Positions 22,002-33,102 of a stretch of DNA of 64,000 nucleotides are shown here, one piece after another. Numbering within the stretch: the stretch's first letter is position 1; the number at the start of each line of letters is the position of its first letter. This DNA comes from Polyporus tsugae (taxonomy: Eukaryota > Basidiomycota > Agaricomycetes > Polyporales > Polyporaceae), in the NCBI GenBank assembly GCA_024305745.1, contig JAHRBS010000013.1:1054001-1118000 (forward strand), given 5' to 3'. The translations under genes were made by a program, and so were the position numbers. The notes under the pieces were generated by a model. That model saw only the letters and a list, made by a program, of their open reading frames with translations. It searched no databases and was not told the origin of the DNA.

Positions 22002-25000
22002 ATGTCTTCCACGACAATATTGTTCGACGAATCTCTTGCCTGGTTGGACTCCATCCTAGAGGTCGAGGACACGTCTTCTAATGGCTTTCTGACATCCCCT
22101 CCAACATTCGACAATCACCCGTCACCTCATATACCCAGCTTTGGATCATCCCCCCTCAACGAAAACCAGGCACTTGCCGTCACTTCTCCTTCGTCGTCAA
22201 CAACTTCCCACTCGCAGTCACCTTCAAATCAACTCCCCGTCACGGACTCCTCCCCAAATGCATCCTCCTCGACACCTGCTTCGCTCGCTAAACCCCCTCG
22301 CCGTCGCATTCGACCCAAGATCGCACTTGACCCTGACCAACCTCTCACCGCACGGGGTAAACCTCGTACACGCGTCTACGTTGCCTGTGATCAATGGTAT
22401 GTGAGGTAGGATCGCAGCGCGACTATTCTATTCACCCTACCTCCCCGGCTTTTGAGCCCTGTATGCTGATATGACATCCTCCAGCCGTATCCGAAAAACA
22501 CGCTGCGACGGCGCAAAGCCCGTGTGCTTCAACTGTCGGAAGAGACCCCCCGAGGTGGGCGGGTGCTCCTACGATATGCAACCCAAACGCCGGGGCCAGG
22601 ACAAAGTCCCTGGGACCAGGGTTCGTACCTCGACGTCACACAGGTCGAAGCGAAGGAAGGCTTCCAGCGGAACGGACGATGACGACAGTGGTTCGGATAG
22701 CTCAAGTCACCGGTCGGCTAGCTCAACTCGCGAACAGCCTGAAACTCACCTCCAAGCTACTTACGACAACTTCCCGGGACTGTCATCGGACGCGGTACGC
22801 GTGTTTCACCTTCCTACGATCTTGTATCTCAGCCTCATTGCTATCACGTATGTAGGAGTCAGACGAATACGACCCATTCCCCCTGGTTGACCTTGATGGT
22901 CCAAACGCGGACACAGAGTACAGTCTTGGGCGATATGCCTACGAAAAGGAGCCCGCCATCCCGGCTCGTCCTAGTCTTGAATTTACCCGCGATACCTGGT
23001 GGGACGCGCTCCTCACCTTCTACTCGACCGACTTGGGTACGACAGACGCCATCTCCCTGTCCGCGGAGCAACGGTCGGACACCGTCATACAAGTTGTCTC
23101 AGATCTGCGAGCCTTGTTCCATTCGTCCATATACTGGGTCAGCTTCATCCACCTACCTCGCTTCTTCGACAGGCTCTTGAACCCGAGAAGCCGAGCATCA
23201 ATACAACCTAGTCTCATCATGAGCGCGCTGGCCATTGGCCTGTTCTCCCAGAGCTCCGAGGTAGAGAGGGGCGCTACAGGCCGGGTCAAGGCTCTCAAGC
23301 TCATAGAACTCGCGCACAGCTCTCTACAAGGAAGCATGGCGTCGGGCTGGGTTGACGTGGAGCTTATCCAAGCAGCATGGGTAAGTTTGCGGAAAACACG
23401 TCGACGATCGTTTATGAGGTTTCATACGTTTGCCCGCAGCTTATGACGTACTTCGAACTTCAGTCGCATCCAAAGAAGTCTGTTGAAAGGGACCGCTCAG
23501 CGATGCTTCTCCTAGACTCTCTTATCCGCTTGTTCTCCCTCACAACCCTTGATTCAGACATCAAGAGCCCCTACGCCGCCAACCGACCCTCTATGGTCTC
23601 TCAGAACTCAGCTGGATACATCACATCCGTTGGTGACATGACATCCACAGCAGGCCTACCCGGGACGAACATCCCTGACTCCTTCTCCCAGCCAAGTGAT
23701 GGCTTCCTTCCACAACCTGGAGTCAATCTCAGCCGACCACCGAACGCGGTCCCTCGCATATCTGTAGAACCGCTCTTTCCGGACAACATGACTCTCGGTC
23801 AATCGACGATGCCCTCTCCAGGTCAATGCAACTGTGCGTCTCTCACGCTCGAGAAGAACTGGCCGGGCGTGCGTGCAATCGCCCCGGCCTGGGCAGGAAC
23901 ACTGATTTGGCCAGAAGACCTGCAAGACGGGGAGTTCAAGAAAGAGGAGTGCCGCCGGCTGGTGTGGGCGAGCGTCATGGTCACCGCGAGCCTGAACGCT
24001 TACAGCTCCTCGAGTAACGTCGTCCACGACATCCAGAAGAACCAGCTGTGGATCAAGAACCCTGAGAACGCAAGTACCCCCCCTTCTCCTCACTCCTTGC
24101 CTGCGTGAGCCCGATGCTGACTGCGGCCATGCTGTCCCTGTCCATGTCCAACAGTTCGCGCTGCTCTTCCCGGCGGAGGCCCTCGCGCTGCACGGCGCGA
24201 ATGTGCAAGCGAACAACGTGTGGACGCTGTACCTGCGCTCGATGCTGCTGTTGCACAGCTGCGTGCACAAGCGGGGCGACGCGAGCGCGGGGGATGCGGA
24301 GCGCGCGCGGTTCGCGATGCAAGCGTGGCTCGAGATCGACGCGCTCGAGGACGCGCTCGGGCAGCACACGTGCGAGCTGGAGGGCGGCTTCGGCTTCCAG
24401 GCGCGCGAGATGCTGTTCAGCGCGCGGATGTGCGTCTCGTACGAGTTCCAGCGGTACATCCCGCAGGTCACGACGTGAGTCCTTCCCAGTCTTGTGCTTA
24501 TCCTTTTCTGGCTGGGAATGCTGAACGCGAGGATCTGGTTCCCGTGCAGGTCCGGGAGCCGACTGTTCTACAGGGACAAAGCGGAAGCTTGGCGTGAGTG
24601 CCCTGTTCTTGTCGCGAGGTAGCCTTTGCAGCCACTCATCTACCTCATGGTGAGCAGTGAAGCACCGCATGTATATAGCCGAGTGCGTTTGGCAGAATCT
24701 GCGACTAGGGTTCGATTCTCCAGCGATGGACTATCGAAAGCCCCTGTTCATATTCTGGTTCATGTCCCACGTGATAAAGTGCGTGCTTATCTCCGCGAGC
24801 CGTTAACGGTGTGGGTAGTGCTTACCAGTTTCACTGTCAGGGGTCTGGTGCTGTGGGAGGCGGACCCTACGCTCATCGTGGCCCTCGAGACGGCGAAGAC
24901 GTTCGCGGAACGCACGGAGTACATGATGATGTTTTGGCCGAGCGAAAGTAGGTCCGGTTGTCGTTCAGCGAGATTCATGAGGATCCATTTTCAAACGTTC

Positions 25001-25144
25001 CCGCGTCATTCTCCTCTTCTAGCTCAACGGAAAGAGTGGGCGGGCATCCGCATGCAGCTCGTCCAGGCGTGTTTGAAGAGTGGCATAGCGCCGCCCAGCA
25101 CCTCTCTTCCGCCGCCCTTCCGGCGGATGAACGCGAAGAGCTAG
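22002..25144 (+). CDS. Zn2Cys6 fungal transcription factor (copy 2)
   Basis: 857 residues from exons 22002-22396, 22485-22794, 22856-23380, 23440-24069, 24155-24474, 24550-24593, 24658-24778, 24841-24947, 25023-25144, all in phase. The Ser/Pro-rich N-terminus is followed by a zinc cluster C-x2-C-x6-C-x6-C-x2-C-x9-C, an acidic linker, and the large regulatory region (LRALFHSSIYWVSFIHLPRF, KEECRRLVWASVMV, DPTLIVALETAK). The intron after 24069 starts with GC (GCAAGT) rather than GT; the paralogue at 15390 has a GT donor at the same place, so a true GC-AG intron is likely. It follows the CE12 gene on the same strand. Target unknown. Confidence 0.9.
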
Positions 25145-25655
25145 AAGAAAGCCGAGACAGCGATCGTACGTGTATAGCATGCGTTCTTCTGTGTATCATA
25201 ACCCATCTCTGTAATGCGTTCCGTTTAACCGCTTCTCGCCGAGCAGCATGTCCGTCGCATCCGGCGTCGGACATTCGGAAGGCGGTTGATTTCCGAGCAC
25301 CGAGGCAACTTTCCGTGATCCCCGAAACCCTCGTTTTGAGGGACAAAATGCCGTCATCTTCCAACTTGCAAGCGCGTCTGCCAGGGACAGGTACGTATGG
25401 CCTCGACGGGGTTTAGGTAAATATGATGACACCTCGAGCGTTGCTGCGACTTAGAGGAAGTGGGAGTTTTGATCTCGATGGCCCCGGAAGGCGTTTCATG
25501 GTTCTATGATGCATGTGGCCTGCCGTCCAGGATAGCGCCTCCAGCGGCCTGAACGTGGCGTAATGGGACGGGGCGTGCAAGAGTATAAGATGCTAGAGAG
25601 CCTGAGCTGGAGGCGAGCAGACTACCCTACTAGCGCTTTCACCTCGTAGGCCACC
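25145..25655. other. Intergenic region with TATA-like element
   Basis: TATAAG at 25584-25589 lies 72 bp before the F-box gene ATG. The rest holds no recognisable gene. Confidence 0.5.
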
Positions 25656-27353
25656 ATGGTCGACTTTTCTCACCACCCCACCGCAGATGCATTGGATGCT
25701 ATCCTCGCGGCCGTCGCTCAGGAAAGGTGGTCGATGAGGTGCGTACGTGTTTGTATGTGTCACACACACTCGGATGTTGACTCAATGATATTTGGTTGTC
25801 AGTTTGGAGATGGTGCGTACATCATATACAGAGGTCTATTTGTATCCGGCGTTGACTGGTTTCGTCGCATTGAAAGCTTACCGGCCTTCAAACCAAGCTG
25901 GACCTGATCTCCAGCCTGGTGCAGGAGACGACGAACTCGCTCAGCCGCATCCACAGGCTCCCACCCGAGATCCTCACCCTTATCTTCCTGTTTGTCTCGG
26001 AGCCCCTCTCGCCTCCTGGACACCGTGGGCCATCTACCGCCAGGCAAACGTACGACCTCTTGCCCATCATCCAGGTCTGCCGACGTTGGCGCGAGCTTGC
26101 TCTCGGCACGCCCTCGCTTTGGTCCACCATGTGCGAGAGCGCATCTGGCCACGCCGCTACGGATGCTTTCCACGGTCGCACGCAACAGGCCGATTTGGCC
26201 GTGTTCGTTGATTGGGCCCGCCCGACCCCCGCGCTGATAGGACTCCTTGGATTACCGTCCGTAGGATCAAGGATAACGGAGCTGTATCTGCAAGACCTCC
26301 ACGAGTACCCTACTACTCAACTCGCAACAGAACTTCTCGCTTTCCCTGCGCCACGCCTCGAGCGCGTGTTCGTTCGCCGTCGGGTTCCACGGAGCGCCAC
26401 TGGGGCCGAACTCGGAGAAGCAACGGCCGCAGCGCTCACGAAGTCGGTGATCGAGATGTTCAATGGCGTCGCGCCGAAGCTGAAGAGCCTGGCGTTTCAT
26501 GACGTTCCGCTATTGCCTTCGAACTATTTCGAGCAATTGACACACCTCCGACTGTCATTCGAAGCTTGTTCTATCCATTGGACGCTCCCCGATCTCCTCC
26601 ATCTGCTATCGCAATGCCCTTCGCTCAAGGACGCGAGCTTCCTTGGACTCCCTGCAGTCGACACAAACGCCAACGATGCAAGCTACGTTGCTCTCGCGCT
26701 TGCGGAAGGTCGAGGTCGGCGACTGTCGCGGACAAGAAAACGCGGCGACGCTTATGCGAACGATCCTCTCGCACCTCACTCTCCCCGCCGATTGCGCTAT
26801 TCGCTTGTACGGTCTGGACGCACACCGCCTCTCGCCCTTCTCTGATCTCCGTCTTCCCCTCGGCGAGCAGCACACCGTGCTGTCTATCGACGTCTCCTTC
26901 GTCGCTATCACTCTTACCTTGGCGAGTCCCCATACACGCGGGTCTCTCTCCCTCGAACTCCACACTGCCGGGACGACGAAGATGCTCCTCCAGCAATCCA
27001 TCGAGGCATTCGTCTCTGGCTCTGCGGCTTCTATCCTCGAGGTCACGATATCGAGCCAGCGCGTTTGGCCAGCGTGGTGCGACCCGACCCTGCTCTTATC
27101 CTTCCTTCCAAACGTGACGAGCGTGATATTGAACGACACGCACCTCGTCGACCAATGTTTTGACGCCTTGCGGCCATGCCCATCCGGAGGCTCCGAAGCG
27201 GCTCGTAAGCTGCCATGTCCCAACCTCGAGGTTCTGCACCTCCCTTCGGCCTTGTCGGACCTGCTTCTTCAGAAGCTGCGCTTGGTCGTCTCGGAACGGC
27301 AACAGTGTGGCTGTCGTACGCAGCTCACCGTGGTTCACCGTGATCGGATTTGA
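25656..27353 (+). CDS. F-box protein with apparent frameshift
   Basis: Exon 1 is 25656-25738, exon 2 a 10-nt microexon 25803-25812, and exon 3 starts at 25877. The product begins MVDFSHHPTADALDAILAAV and reaches an F-box (RLPPEILTLIFLFVSE ... VCRRWRELALGTPSLW), then Leu-rich repeats. Around 26640-26710 the protein-like reading moves to another frame: the first stays open to 26845 but becomes Arg-rich and unlike protein, while the other (SRLRKVEVGDCRG, LPNVTSVILNDTHL) continues as Leu-rich sequence to 27353. No intron of workable size joins them, so a one-base change, assembly error or decay is likely. F-box proteins choose substrates for SCF ubiquitin ligases; the target is unknown. Confidence 0.75.
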
Positions 27354-27938
27354 TGGACCGTTTGCTTCTTTCGGGCCCGTACAACTGTAGGGACCTGTCA
27401 TTTCACATTTAAACCCCACCATAATTAACTCGGACCAGTCTCTATAGATGGCTTGTCTTGCCGCTCACGGCAACTTAAAGTCCCGGCGCAGTGGCCAGGC
27501 AAGCTCTACCATCACGGTACACCAACGCATAAATCCTAATGCGCGCATATATTACTCCTCATTAGCCCCCGGTGACTCCCTGTGAGAATATCCCAACTCC
27601 CTTATTGTACGCCATACTGGACCGACTATTGACTGGAGGCGAGGTTCCCTCGTGTAACCGCCTCACCTTAATGCGCGCTTATTTCTTTTTGTCTTGCCAC
27701 CCCCGTTTTGGCAGGCAAGTTCGATCCGCCTCGTGTAGTATCGGCCTCAAGTACGTGAACTCCCGCCGAGAAAGGCTCGGAAGCTGCCCTGGGTGTCTGC
27801 GGTCGCCAGGCGTGATGTGCGGAGACAATTGTCTGCGCGCGAAGCTCGGCGCTGCATTGTCGCTGGCAGGCAGTTATAAGTGTGCGGACCGGCAGGACAG
27901 TGCACCTCTCCAAGGCCGGCCCCTTCCTTCACAGACTC
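27354..27938. other. Intergenic region
   Basis: About 585 bp with no gene recognised. Confidence 0.5.
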
Positions 27939-29790
27939 ATGCCTCACGATCGCCCGTTCACGACGCTCCTTCACCCGGACCAGGCGTTGACTGCAGAGCA
28001 GGCAGCGGATTGGGTCGGGGACCTGATCGATTATTATTCTCGGAGTGCGTCTACCATATCTTCTAGCCTCCTCAACGAAGTCGCTAACTAGGATCAAGGC
28101 GTCAGTGCGTTGTACCATGACACGCTTCCTAAGGAAGCTCTGCCGGAATATACGGAGACGCTGAGATCGCTGCTCGAATGCGCGGGCGCGCTCGAGCAGC
28201 ATCTGTGTGGGATGTGCTTCTTCCTGCCTGACCAGCTTTCCCGGACCGTGGTCGCGATCGTACGTCTCCCTCCTTGGCTCTCACAGCTCCAGCAAACCGC
28301 AGCTCCCTCACCACATGCTTCCTTCGTTTTCCCAGATCGTGGCCATCTACTACCAGTCTGCGCTCCTCGACGCGTTCATCGAAGACCCAGAAGCCGACGC
28401 GAGCGCCGTTATCGATGAGGAGACCCTGGAAAGCATGAGTCTCTACCTACCGCGCGTCACCGCGTACGTCGACGCACTTTGTGACTGGCTTGCATCAGAG
28501 CGGTACGCGATGCTGCAAGGCGTAGCCAAGAGGGCGGTCACTGAGATGCGCAACCGCATCGCGTCTGCAACCGGGTCTGCTGGTCGTCGCGACATACCCC
28601 CCTGCGCTCGAAACCCTGGGTCTACGAAGGCGAAGTGCAAGGCCGCGGAAGTTCCCTTCGCAAGGCTCGATTCGTTCCTGCACAGGTTGTCCCCGGATCA
28701 CTTCTTGGATGAGTATCCCTCGTCCAGCACCAGCAGCACGGTGGATCTGCCCTTCAACCCTATGACCACGCTTGTGGGGCCGTCCCGCGTGGTCGGTTCA
28801 TCTTCACTGATAGCGGCGACTCCGAGTCCCTTCCATCCGTCGCTTCCAGAGCTGGAACTCAATCGCGCAGAGCTAGAGCCTGAGCGACGACCCTCCCTTG
28901 CATCCTCCGACACTACATGCGTCGAGGAGCCGACCCTCGGCTCTCCCTTCCACCTCGAGACCAAGGTCCACTCCTCACCCGATGAAATCGGGGAACAGAC
29001 CCACTTCGAACCCGTGCCCGACGCGCGCGAGCCCCCGCCCATCCGCACGAGCACTAAGCGGCGCCGCAGGACCACGTCCACCCTCGCGTCGTCATCCTCG
29101 TCCTCGTCCACCTCCGACTCCTTGCACCCCCGCAAACGGCGCCGGCAGTTCAAGTTCAGCCTGCGCACCTTCGCACCCGACGGCGCCGAGGACGTCGACA
29201 CGTACATACGCGCGTACGTCGGCCGCGCGGTCCCCGTCGGCTGCGCACCCAAGGGGCGCGAGAGCTCGCCCCTGCCCCTGCCGTCGCGCAACCTCTCGAT
29301 CTCGCCCAGCGCGTCTCAGGCGTCGGCGTCGGCGTCGCTGCGCGCAAGGTCGCTCTCCCCGATCGAGCTCGGGCTTGGGCTCAGGCTGGAGGGCATGCCT
29401 CCGCCATCGGAGTCCGCGAACGGGGTGCCGGCGGTGTGGTATGGCGATGGCCGGTGGGGAGAGGTGCAGGGGTATGGGATTGATGGGACCGAGGTCGACG
29501 CGGGTTCGGAGGGGGGCGAGTCCGACGGCGAGAGCTTCACCACCGCTGCCGACGGTTTGTACGTGGACGTGGAGATGGAGGACGAGCGCGACGCCAGCGG
29601 GGCTTCATCCCGCGGAGAGGAAGAGGCGGACGCTGAAAGAAAGCACGAGGGCGAGGACGCTCCCGATGTGCTTGCAAGGACGTCGTCGCCCCCGCCGGCG
29701 CGGGTGCTTTCGGGCAAGGCTAAGGGGAAGCGGCGACTCTGCTTCGCGGACCTCTTCCGTACGTTCAGACATATTTTCAATGGACGCTGA
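27939..29790 (+). CDS. Unrecognised large protein with Ser-rich and basic regions
   Basis: Exons 27939-28044, 28099-28259 and 28336-29790 join in phase to give 573 residues; the second acceptor could alternatively lie 8 bp upstream. The N-terminal 250 residues look folded and helical (YTETLRSLLECAGALEQHL, YLPRVTAYVDALCDWLASE). After that the chain is Ser/Pro/Glu-rich with two basic clusters (STKRRRRTTST, HPRKRRRQFKF), then FSLRTFAPDGAEDVDTYIRA and an acidic C-terminal part ending in a short basic, hydrophobic segment. No family is recognised. The arrangement suits a nuclear regulator, and the N-terminal architecture loosely recalls mating-type homeodomain proteins, but I find no homeodomain helix, so I do not claim it. 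Confidence 0.65.
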
Positions 29791-30244
29791 TAGCGCCTCA
29801 GGACTTCTGCATTGCATTTATACCCCTTCACTCACACGCAGGATAGTAGTCCATGTATAATGTTGCGCCCGTATGTTTTCTCGGTACGATGAGCACCATG
29901 CCCTGTAGATCGTGTATTGTTAGTGTACGATACCTTCGATATTCTCGGAATCCTTACGTATGCATATGCCAGATCGACTCCGTTGTACATATGTAGTCGC
30001 TATGCCTTCTATGCATCTCTGCACTTTCCTTCTCCGAGGACTATGAGGGGTGTGCAGGCCGAAAGGAATCATTGCCACAAATGTGTCATTCAAGATGTAA
30101 GATGCGATGATATAGATACATGCGATGGGGTGGTCATGCAATTCTGGAGCAAACGAAATTAGGTGTTTTGTGGAATAATGAGTTACTAGTATCGTCCATC
30201 CGAGAGTCCTCTCTATGTCATGTGTCACGGTCGTAAAGAGACGT
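29791..30244. other. Convergent 3' regions
   Basis: Between the convergent ends of the large unrecognised gene and the Iwr1 gene. AT-rich, with no gene seen. Confidence 0.5.
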
Positions 30245-31678
30245 TTAGAAGTCGTCAGACATAACGTTGCGGTAGGCGGTCATGCTTCGCCCAGGTACCA
30301 CATCATCGTACTCCGAATGTTCGTGGTATTCGTCTAGAAGGTACACGTTAGGGTCATTCGACTCGGAAGAAGACATGAACTCACCACTGAGATCCTCCTC
30401 GTACTCGCGGTCGGACTCTTCCTCATCGGGGTAGTCGTTCGTGTACCAGTCCTCGGCTACAACCTCGCGTCAGACACGACACATCCGCGCATCAGTTCAG
30501 AGGGCGCACCATTGGAATCTTCGTCATCTTCATCCGAGTCCTCCTCATCTGAACTATCCTCCCCCGAGAGGCCGCTGAGCTCGGGGGGCAGTCCGGTCCT
30601 ATACAATGAGTGAAGGGTAAGCATGCGGTGGATGCAGGAGGGCACAATCGGAACGTACAGCTTGGCGATGTTGGACGAGTTGGGATCGTAGAGCTCCTTG
30701 TCAGTTGCCGGGCGGTGATAGAACACGTCGTAGACGTAATCTTCGTCCATCCCATCCGCGTCCTTGCCCCCCTTGATCGACCTTGCAGGAGAAGGCGGCG
30801 CCAGGTCGCTCACTATGTCCATCAACGCGGATGAGAGGACGGCACATCGTTCGGGGGGAAGTTCTTTACCGTTGAGATAGTCCTTGAGCAAGGGCAAAAA
30901 CTTGTCGATCTCGGCGTCCATCTCGCTCGGCATGGGTGCCTTCTTGCCGGTAGAGGTTGACGGGACGGCTTCGTACATCTTGAATTGGGCGGCGCGTTTC
31001 GCGGCCTCAAGCTCCTTCGTAGACCACACTTTCGGCCTGCGTTCATTAAGCATCGTTGGTATCCTGTTCCGTAAAGAATGAGGATAGAAACGTACGGCGC
31101 ATTGGCTTGTCGTCGACGAGGATACGGATCCTCCGCTGGCCGATCCTGCTGCACGATGGTATACGTTCGGCTAGGGGCATGGGGCGCAAGCCGTTTTAGG
31201 GAGGATCCAGGGACCGGTTGGGTGGGTATCGACTGTGGTGGTTGAGGCACGGCGGAGGACGACGGAGCGATTGGAATGGCTGGCGTGACTTCTTCTCGCC
31301 TTTTCTGAGCAGACTCGCGAGCGAGATCTGCCAGACGTTTCTACGACGGGAGCGGGGGTGGTTGGGTTGCCGGATTGGGGGAGATAGACGAGCACATACC
31401 TCAAGCTCCTCCTTCTGCTTCTCGTCATTCCATACTGCGTGCTCAACCGTCCCTGCGTACTGAAAGACGTTGAGACCTCCTCTGTACTTCTTCCTGCTGG
31501 GCGCCGCATCAACGACTGCGCACACGGTGGTTGTGGGTGGTTAGGGATTGTGTTGGTGCAAGAACGAGAGCAAACACTTGCCTAGCGCATCCAATGGCTC
31601 CTCGTTGCGCTTCCGCTTGATGCGCACGATAGAATAGGGCTTCTGTGGCTGCAGAGCGTGAGGCGGATCGACTTCCAT
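30245..31678 (-). CDS. IWR1: Iwr1-like RNA polymerase II nuclear import factor
   Basis: Iwr1 binds assembled RNA polymerase II and carries it into the nucleus. Minus exons: 31678-31582, 31515-31400, 31340-31096, 31063-30659, 30598-30510, 30456-30385, 30333-30245, giving 370 residues. The N-terminus has a basic RIKRKRNEEPLDAL signal followed by SRKKYRGGLNVFQYAGTVE. The Iwr1 core is YVYDVFYHRP, then an acidic run and AEDWYTNDYPDEEESDREY, the best-known signature of the family. Intron 1 begins GCAAGT (at 31581) instead of GT, and the only nearby GT donor would give an early stop, so a GC-AG intron is needed. The length and motifs are complete. Confidence 0.92.
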
Positions 31679-31946
31679 TGGTGCAGGAGTCGGTGGTTTG
31701 CAACGAGGGAGGAGGAAGAGTAGCCTTAGGAGGGCCTCTACCGTAACCCCACAACCTCTCGCTCATACCACGTGGTCCAAATCGCGACACGTGATCGCGC
31801 CTGTTTACAATTCGAGAACTTGAACAAGCCTCGTTCGGTCTCCTCCTCCGACCTCCCTCTCCCATAGCTCGCACTAGGCTCTAGCCGTGGGTGGTGACCT
31901 CATCTATTACGTCGGCATTCGGCTTGAAGCTTGGAGACTCGCTCTG

Positions 31947-31959
31947 CCCCCCCCCCCCC
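31947..31959 (+). repeat. Homopolymer C tract (13 C)
   Basis: Thirteen consecutive C upstream of the Iwr1 gene. Such tracts are prone to length error in sequencing. Confidence 0.9.
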
Positions 31960-32609
31960 TCTTTCGGTGAGAACACCTCCGGATCGCGCCCCAGCGAACA
32001 CCAATATTCGCGGCAGACAATACTTGGTCAGTTTGGGGAAATCCAGGCTGCTGGAGTGCGTGCAGAGTAGTCTTGGCAGGTACAAGAGGGGATGTAAGTA
32101 GTGCGTGCGCAAATGTACTGGGACGGCCGAAATTTTCAAACGGGGCAAAAAAACGCACAGGTAAATTCTTGGTGTGCTCTTCTCAACGTTGTCGTTGAAA
32201 GGTGTTCTTTTCAGCGGATACTTGTCCCCAGCAGTGTCGGGTGTTCATCAAATTTTGTATCGAAAGCATCCGAATGCCTTCTAGAGTGTTGCAAACCACT
32301 TTCATTTGTCATCGTCGTCGGCCCCAGAATACAGTAATTCAAATCCTTTCTTGGACCTTTCAACTTTCTTTTTATTTAGGACGTGCTGCGGCCATAGACT
32401 CACATTTCCCCATCGGGGACTCCGCCAACAACCCAAGTCTGGGCAAAATATCGTCCTCGAATCATGGACAGTGGTCACGATATCTTCGTGCTTATTGATT
32501 CTGCGGAGACCGAGCACAGCCCGAGGGATGATGCGTGAAGCTCCGGTAACCTGAGTAACGTCTGAGAACCGTAGCTTCTTTTGAATGTGCACGCGTCTGC
32601 GTAACCTCT

Positions 32610-32816
32610 TCACTGTAAGTACCTTTGAGGTTTCAACACTTCCATATTGCAAAGAAGGATTCTGCGGACTAAATGATTCGCACCCGGCTTTGAAGTGGCT
32701 TTGAAGTGGCTTTGGATCGCCCAGCAAATGGCTGCGAATACTTCGTCAGGCAGCGCAGAAACAGCAACCCGGCGTGGTGAGTTCAGGTTAACTTCGGGCG
32801 ACGTGGGACAGTCCAC
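32610..32816 (-). CDS. Weak candidate small protein or F-box-like remnant
   Basis: A minus-strand frame reads RRVAVSALPDEVFAAICWAI, which resembles the opening of an F-box, then continues to LLCNMEVLKPQRY. A second frame overlaps downstream (32727-32302). I cannot join them through good introns, and the short tandem repeat inside suggests slippage. It may be a degenerate gene. Confidence 0.2.
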   Translation of the reverse strand: MDCPTSPEVNLNSPRRVAVSALPDEVFAAICWAIQSHFKATSKPGANHLVRRILLCNMEVLKPQRYLQ

Positions 32817-33102
32817 GGCGGCCGGCTGACACTGACAAGATCCTTTGCTCGTCCCTTGATAGCCGGCGACTTCTCAGTGTAGGCCCTGTAGGGATTGTAT
32901 GCAGGCTGTGCACTTTGTGCAATGGTGCTCAAATCGTACTCCCTACGTTACGTGATTCTCTATCTTGTATACGGCTGTTTCTGACCGTGTTTAATCGTAC
33001 TTGGCATTCAACCAGCTTTCCAGGCAGCGCCCGGTGGATTACAAAAGCCACCTCACGTTCGACGATGATCATCACCACTGTCCCCAACGACCAATCACAG
33101 CC

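Larger units (their letters stand above)
31679..33102. other. 1.4 kb region with one weak gene candidate
   Basis: Upstream of Iwr1 on minus and of the peroxidase on plus. It contains a C-tract (31947-31959), a short tandem repeat of GTGGCTTTGAA near 32687-32712, and a weak minus frame listed separately. No transposon ends were seen. Confidence 0.4.

Noticed and set aside
28898..29860. 320-codon Arg/Pro-rich frame overlapping the large orphan gene
   Set aside because: Composition typical of a shifted frame in GC-rich coding DNA.
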